Source: Nitrospirae bacterium JdFR-85 (GTDB taxonomy: Bacteria; Nitrospirota; Thermodesulfovibrionia; Thermodesulfovibrionales; JdFR-85). From it: a stretch of DNA of 64,000 nt. The DNA is taken from assembly GCA_002011745.1 (NCBI GenBank), contig MTOU01000012.1, positions 1 to 64,000 of the forward strand, read 5' to 3'. This document shows, one piece after another, positions 61,362 through 64,000 of the stretch. The notes beneath the pieces are model-generated. The model was not told the DNA's origin. It was given only the letters and a program-made list of their open reading frames with translations, and did no database searches. The position numbers and the translations under genes were made by a program. How positions within the stretch are numbered: the stretch's first letter is position 1; each line of letters starts with the position of its first letter.

Positions 61362-64000
61362 GTGTTCTTGAAAAGTCTTACCACAAGGCTCGTCTTGGTA
61401 GCTGCACTTCTTAGTATTCTGGTGTTAACTGTTGTCTTTTTTTATGACTACAGGAAACACTGGAGAATCATGGAGAATACTCTCAGCCACTTATTAGAAA
61501 AAAATTTAATGTTAATAGAAAAGATTGTTAAAACAAAAATAGTTGAACATAATATTGAGGCTCTTAGAGATGAACTAAAAATGTTTAAAGATGTAGGACT
61601 TTTGAAAGGAATTTATATTTTTGATAACACAGGGAGTGTCTGGTTTGCTGATAAGGAATTAGAAGGCTTTCTTCCTCCTTTCTTGTCCGGTGTCTGTGTA
61701 GAATGTCATGGAGCTATCTCTGAAAATATTCCTACAATTGCAACTGTTGAGTTTAAGAGGACATCAGAATGTATGGGTTGTCATGGTGAAGGAGATACCC
61801 CTATTGGCTATGCCACATTACTTATTGAACCTCCTCCAATGTTAAATCTGAGTGTAACTACGGAAAGAGGCCTCTTGATAGGATATATAGGAATCGTTTT
61901 TATATTTATAATTTTTGGTGGCTATATCCATTATTCGATAAATAGACGTCTTAGGAGATTGAGGAATGGGGTTTTAGCCTTTGATCCTAACAAATGGGAA
62001 CCTTTTAAAAGAATGGGAAGGGACGAGATTGGTGAGATTGCATGGTCTTTCAACAGGATGGCAGAAAGGATGATACAGCATGAGAAGGCTATTGAAGAAT
62101 CCAGAGCATATCTCAAGAATCTGTTTGATAATATCACTGATATGGTAGTTGTGATTGATCGTGAATATACCATCCAGTATATAAATGAGCCTACCTTAAG
62201 ATATCTTGGTAAATCAGAAGATGAAGTGCTGGGCAATAAATGTTACAGAGTATTTCATAATGCTGAAAAACCCTGTTCTGAGACAGTTCCTGAAGAACAC
62301 TGTGGTCTAAAAGAAGCATTCTCAGGCAAACAGGTACATACTGTGCATATGCATCATACCAAGGCAGGGAAAAGATGCTATTCTGTTAGATATCTACCTT
62401 TTTACATGAATGAAGAAATACCTTATGTGATAGAAATTGCCACTGATATTACAGAGTCTCAGAGACTACAGAAAGAGATAAAGGTCTTTAAGGCCTATGC
62501 AGAGGAGCTTCAAGGGATAAATACGCGTGAGGAATTTTTTGAAAGACTTGTAAGACTTGGAATAGAGGTTCTGGAAGCGGATGTATCCCTTGCTTCTCTT
62601 ATAAATGGGCATAATGGTAAAATGCGTTTTCATAAAAAACTTACAGATAAGAGCAATGTTGAGAGAGACCTGAGAAGTATAGACCCTGAAGAGTGTATCT
62701 CAGTGTTTGGTATAAAATCAGGGAAGCCTTTTGTGTCTGAAAGCCTTGAGGGTTTTCCTCAAAGTAGATTAAAAGAGGTTCTGAAGAGTTTAGGATTTGA
62801 GACCTTGGTATCTATCCCTCTGAAAAGAACAGGGAAAGTGGTAGGAGTGTATAATCTTCTTTACAAAAAGAGAGGTATATTTAGAGAATCGGATAAAGAG
62901 TTTTTGAATCTTCTCACTGAAAATATAAACACTGTAGCAGACAGAGTATGCCATTATGAAGACCTTAAATCCCAGACCGAGAGGCTTAATGCATTAATCA
63001 ATACTGTGGAAGTGCTTGCTGGTTCTGTAGAGCTGGATGATGTACTCAAGGCAATAGTATCCTCCACTGTAAAAATTCTTAAGCCCGATGTGGCTACTGT
63101 GATGCTCTATAATGATGAAAGAAATATATTGATCCCTGTTTCTGTCCACGGGATTGAAAAGGCAGTTTATGATGGATTGTATATACATCTTGATAAGATC
63201 GACTTAAAGTTTGACCCTAAAGACAATACTTTCAGCAGTCTAAATATATTCAATGAGAAAAAGTGGGCACCATTTCATGGTATTGCTTCCATGATAGAGA
63301 TGAAGTCTTTTTATGCAAGATGCTTTTTTAATAAGAAGGGTGAAAAGATGGGGGTATTAATTGGTTTGTGGAAGGAAGAACATCTACCAAGTTTTGACGA
63401 GATAGAACTATTTAATGCATTCAGTTCCTTTGCAGAGGTTGCCCTTGAGAAGGCTATTCTCATGAAACAGATCATCACAGAGCAGAAGCACTGGGAGGAG
63501 ACCTTTAATGCCTTTTCTGATCCTCTCTTTATTACTGATAGAGAATTCAAAATCCTCAAGGCCAATAAAGCCTTCTATGAGTTTTGTAAGATTAAAGAAG
63601 ATATTACAGACAAGAAATGCTATGAGATTGTTCACAAACAGGAAAACCCGCTGAAAGACTGTCCCCATTTTGAGACTATAGAGAAAGGAGAGACTGCTAT
63701 ACGTGAGATGGAAGATCGAGCAAGGGGGATAACCGTTCTTTACACTACCTCACCTATCTATGGTGAGACAGGGGAGGTTCAGAGCATAATTCATAATATC
63801 AAAGACATTACATTTGTAAAGAAGATGGAAAGAGAAAGAGAAGAACTCCATCAGCAACTCCTTCATGCCCAGAAGATGGAATCTATTGGTACACTCACCG
63901 GTGGCATAGCCCATGACTTTAATAATATACTTACTGCAATAATGGGTCATGCAGAGCTTGCAAGGCTGAAATCAAGAGACTCTTCCATAGAAGGTAATCT
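61362..64000 (+). CDS. Large sensor kinase with two periplasmic CxxCH motifs (partial, runs off the right edge)
   Basis: An open frame of at least 879 residues starting at GTG 61362 (GGAGGTGA just upstream; TTG at 61368 is an alternative). Order: TM (about 6-28), periplasmic domain with CVECH at 112-116 and CMGCH at 137-141, TM (about 170-190), HAMP-like, PAS (about 250-370), two GAF-like regions, a second PAS and a HisKA domain with His851 in GGIAHDFNN. The ATPase domain lies beyond the window. Heme c binding is inferred from the motifs. Confidence 0.9.
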   Translation, partial: MFLKSLTTRLVLVAALLSILVLTVVFFYDYRKHWRIMENTLSHLLEKNLMLIEKIVKTKIVEHNIEALRDELKMFKDVGLLKGIYIFDNTGSVWFADKELEGFLPPFLSGVCVECHGAISENIPTIATVEFKRTSECMGCHGEGDTPIGYATLLIEPPPMLNLSVTTERGLLIGYIGIVFIFIIFGGYIHYSINRRLRRLRNGVLAFDPNKWEPFKRMGRDEIGEIAWSFNRMAERMIQHEKAIEESRAYLKNLFDNITDMVVVIDREYTIQYINEPTLRYLGKSEDEVLGNKCYRVFHNAEKPCSETVPEEHCGLKEAFSGKQVHTVHMHHTKAGKRCYSVRYLPFYMNEEIPYVIEIATDITESQRLQKEIKVFKAYAEELQGINTREEFFERLVRLGIEVLEADVSLASLINGHNGKMRFHKKLTDKSNVERDLRSIDPEECISVFGIKSGKPFVSESLEGFPQSRLKEVLKSLGFETLVSIPLKRTGKVVGVYNLLYKKRGIFRESDKEFLNLLTENINTVADRVCHYEDLKSQTERLNALINTVEVLAGSVELDDVLKAIVSSTVKILKPDVATVMLYNDERNILIPVSVHGIEKAVYDGLYIHLDKIDLKFDPKDNTFSSLNIFNEKKWAPFHGIASMIEMKSFYARCFFNKKGEKMGVLIGLWKEEHLPSFDEIELFNAFSSFAEVALEKAILMKQIITEQKHWEETFNAFSDPLFITDREFKILKANKAFYEFCKIKEDITDKKCYEIVHKQENPLKDCPHFETIEKGETAIREMEDRARGITVLYTTSPIYGETGEVQSIIHNIKDITFVKKMEREREELHQQLLHAQKMESIGTLTGGIAHDFNNILTAIMGHAELARLKSRDSSIEGN

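Overview
The window is a compact bacterial chromosome segment with about 60 protein genes, one tRNA gene and very short intergenic gaps. No stretch longer than about 240 bases lacks a gene. The base composition is AT-leaning, with heavy use of AGA/AGG and ATA codons. It encodes an anaerobe-type gene set: a CooC-like CODH-maturation ATPase, DsrEFH/TusA sulfur-relay proteins, ferredoxin, periplasmic CxxCH sensors, a lipid A-type acyltransferase and Lol transporters. This suggests a Gram-negative, probably thermophilic member of Nitrospirota (Thermodesulfovibrio-like) or a related sulfur or iron cycling lineage. That placement is inference from gene content, not a phylogeny.

Layout. Bases 1-16.4 kb hold housekeeping metabolism: purL (a long, eukaryote-like FGAM synthase), leuD, glgB, asd, a cooC-like gene, purF, the FO genes atpB-atpE with a clear promoter and terminator, and lysS. 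These are followed by lolC, a small coiled-coil protein and lolD, then pyrR-pyrB on the opposite strand. Bases 16.5-29 kb hold a sigma-54-type promoter and an HD-GYP sensor with a periplasmic CxxCH, tRNA-Thr, HU, an acyltransferase, a Lon-like protease and xerD. The same stretch carries dsrH-dsrE-dsrF-tusA, a ferredoxin, and an adjacent pair (HD-GYP protein and HEAT-repeat protein) sharing an N-terminal domain. Bases 28.8-35.9 kb hold a conserved run (HMA protein, rpmE, DUF1385, prfA, prmC, murA, hisG) and then a radical SAM gene and thiE. Bases 35.9-38.8 kb encode a GT-C-like membrane protein and a DUF4382 lipoprotein.

Bases 38.8-52.3 kb are the most unusual region. On the minus strand a nine-gene operon runs: response regulator, cheY, cheA, cheW, a PstS-like periplasmic binding protein, a chemoreceptor with a seven-cysteine C-terminal (two-CW-like) domain, a HEAT protein, cheR and cheB. 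It is preceded by a near-consensus sigma-54 promoter and two tandem 12-bp repeats exactly 20 bp apart. An NtrC-type activator gene lies directly upstream, and a sensor kinase with both a periplasmic CxxCH and the same seven-cysteine domain lies directly downstream. No flagellar or pilus genes are visible.

Bases 52.5-64 kb hold a biotin-dependent carboxylase pair with divergent motifs, an ABC-2 exporter operon with a TPR-like/pseudopilin-like middle gene, a UbiA-type prenyltransferase and a second NtrC-type regulator. Next come a stand-alone seven-cysteine protein and a large hybrid sensor kinase with two periplasmic CxxCH motifs that runs off the right edge. The recurring seven-cysteine domain and the CxxCH sensors link the two signalling regions and are the best candidates for an undescribed redox or metal sensing network.
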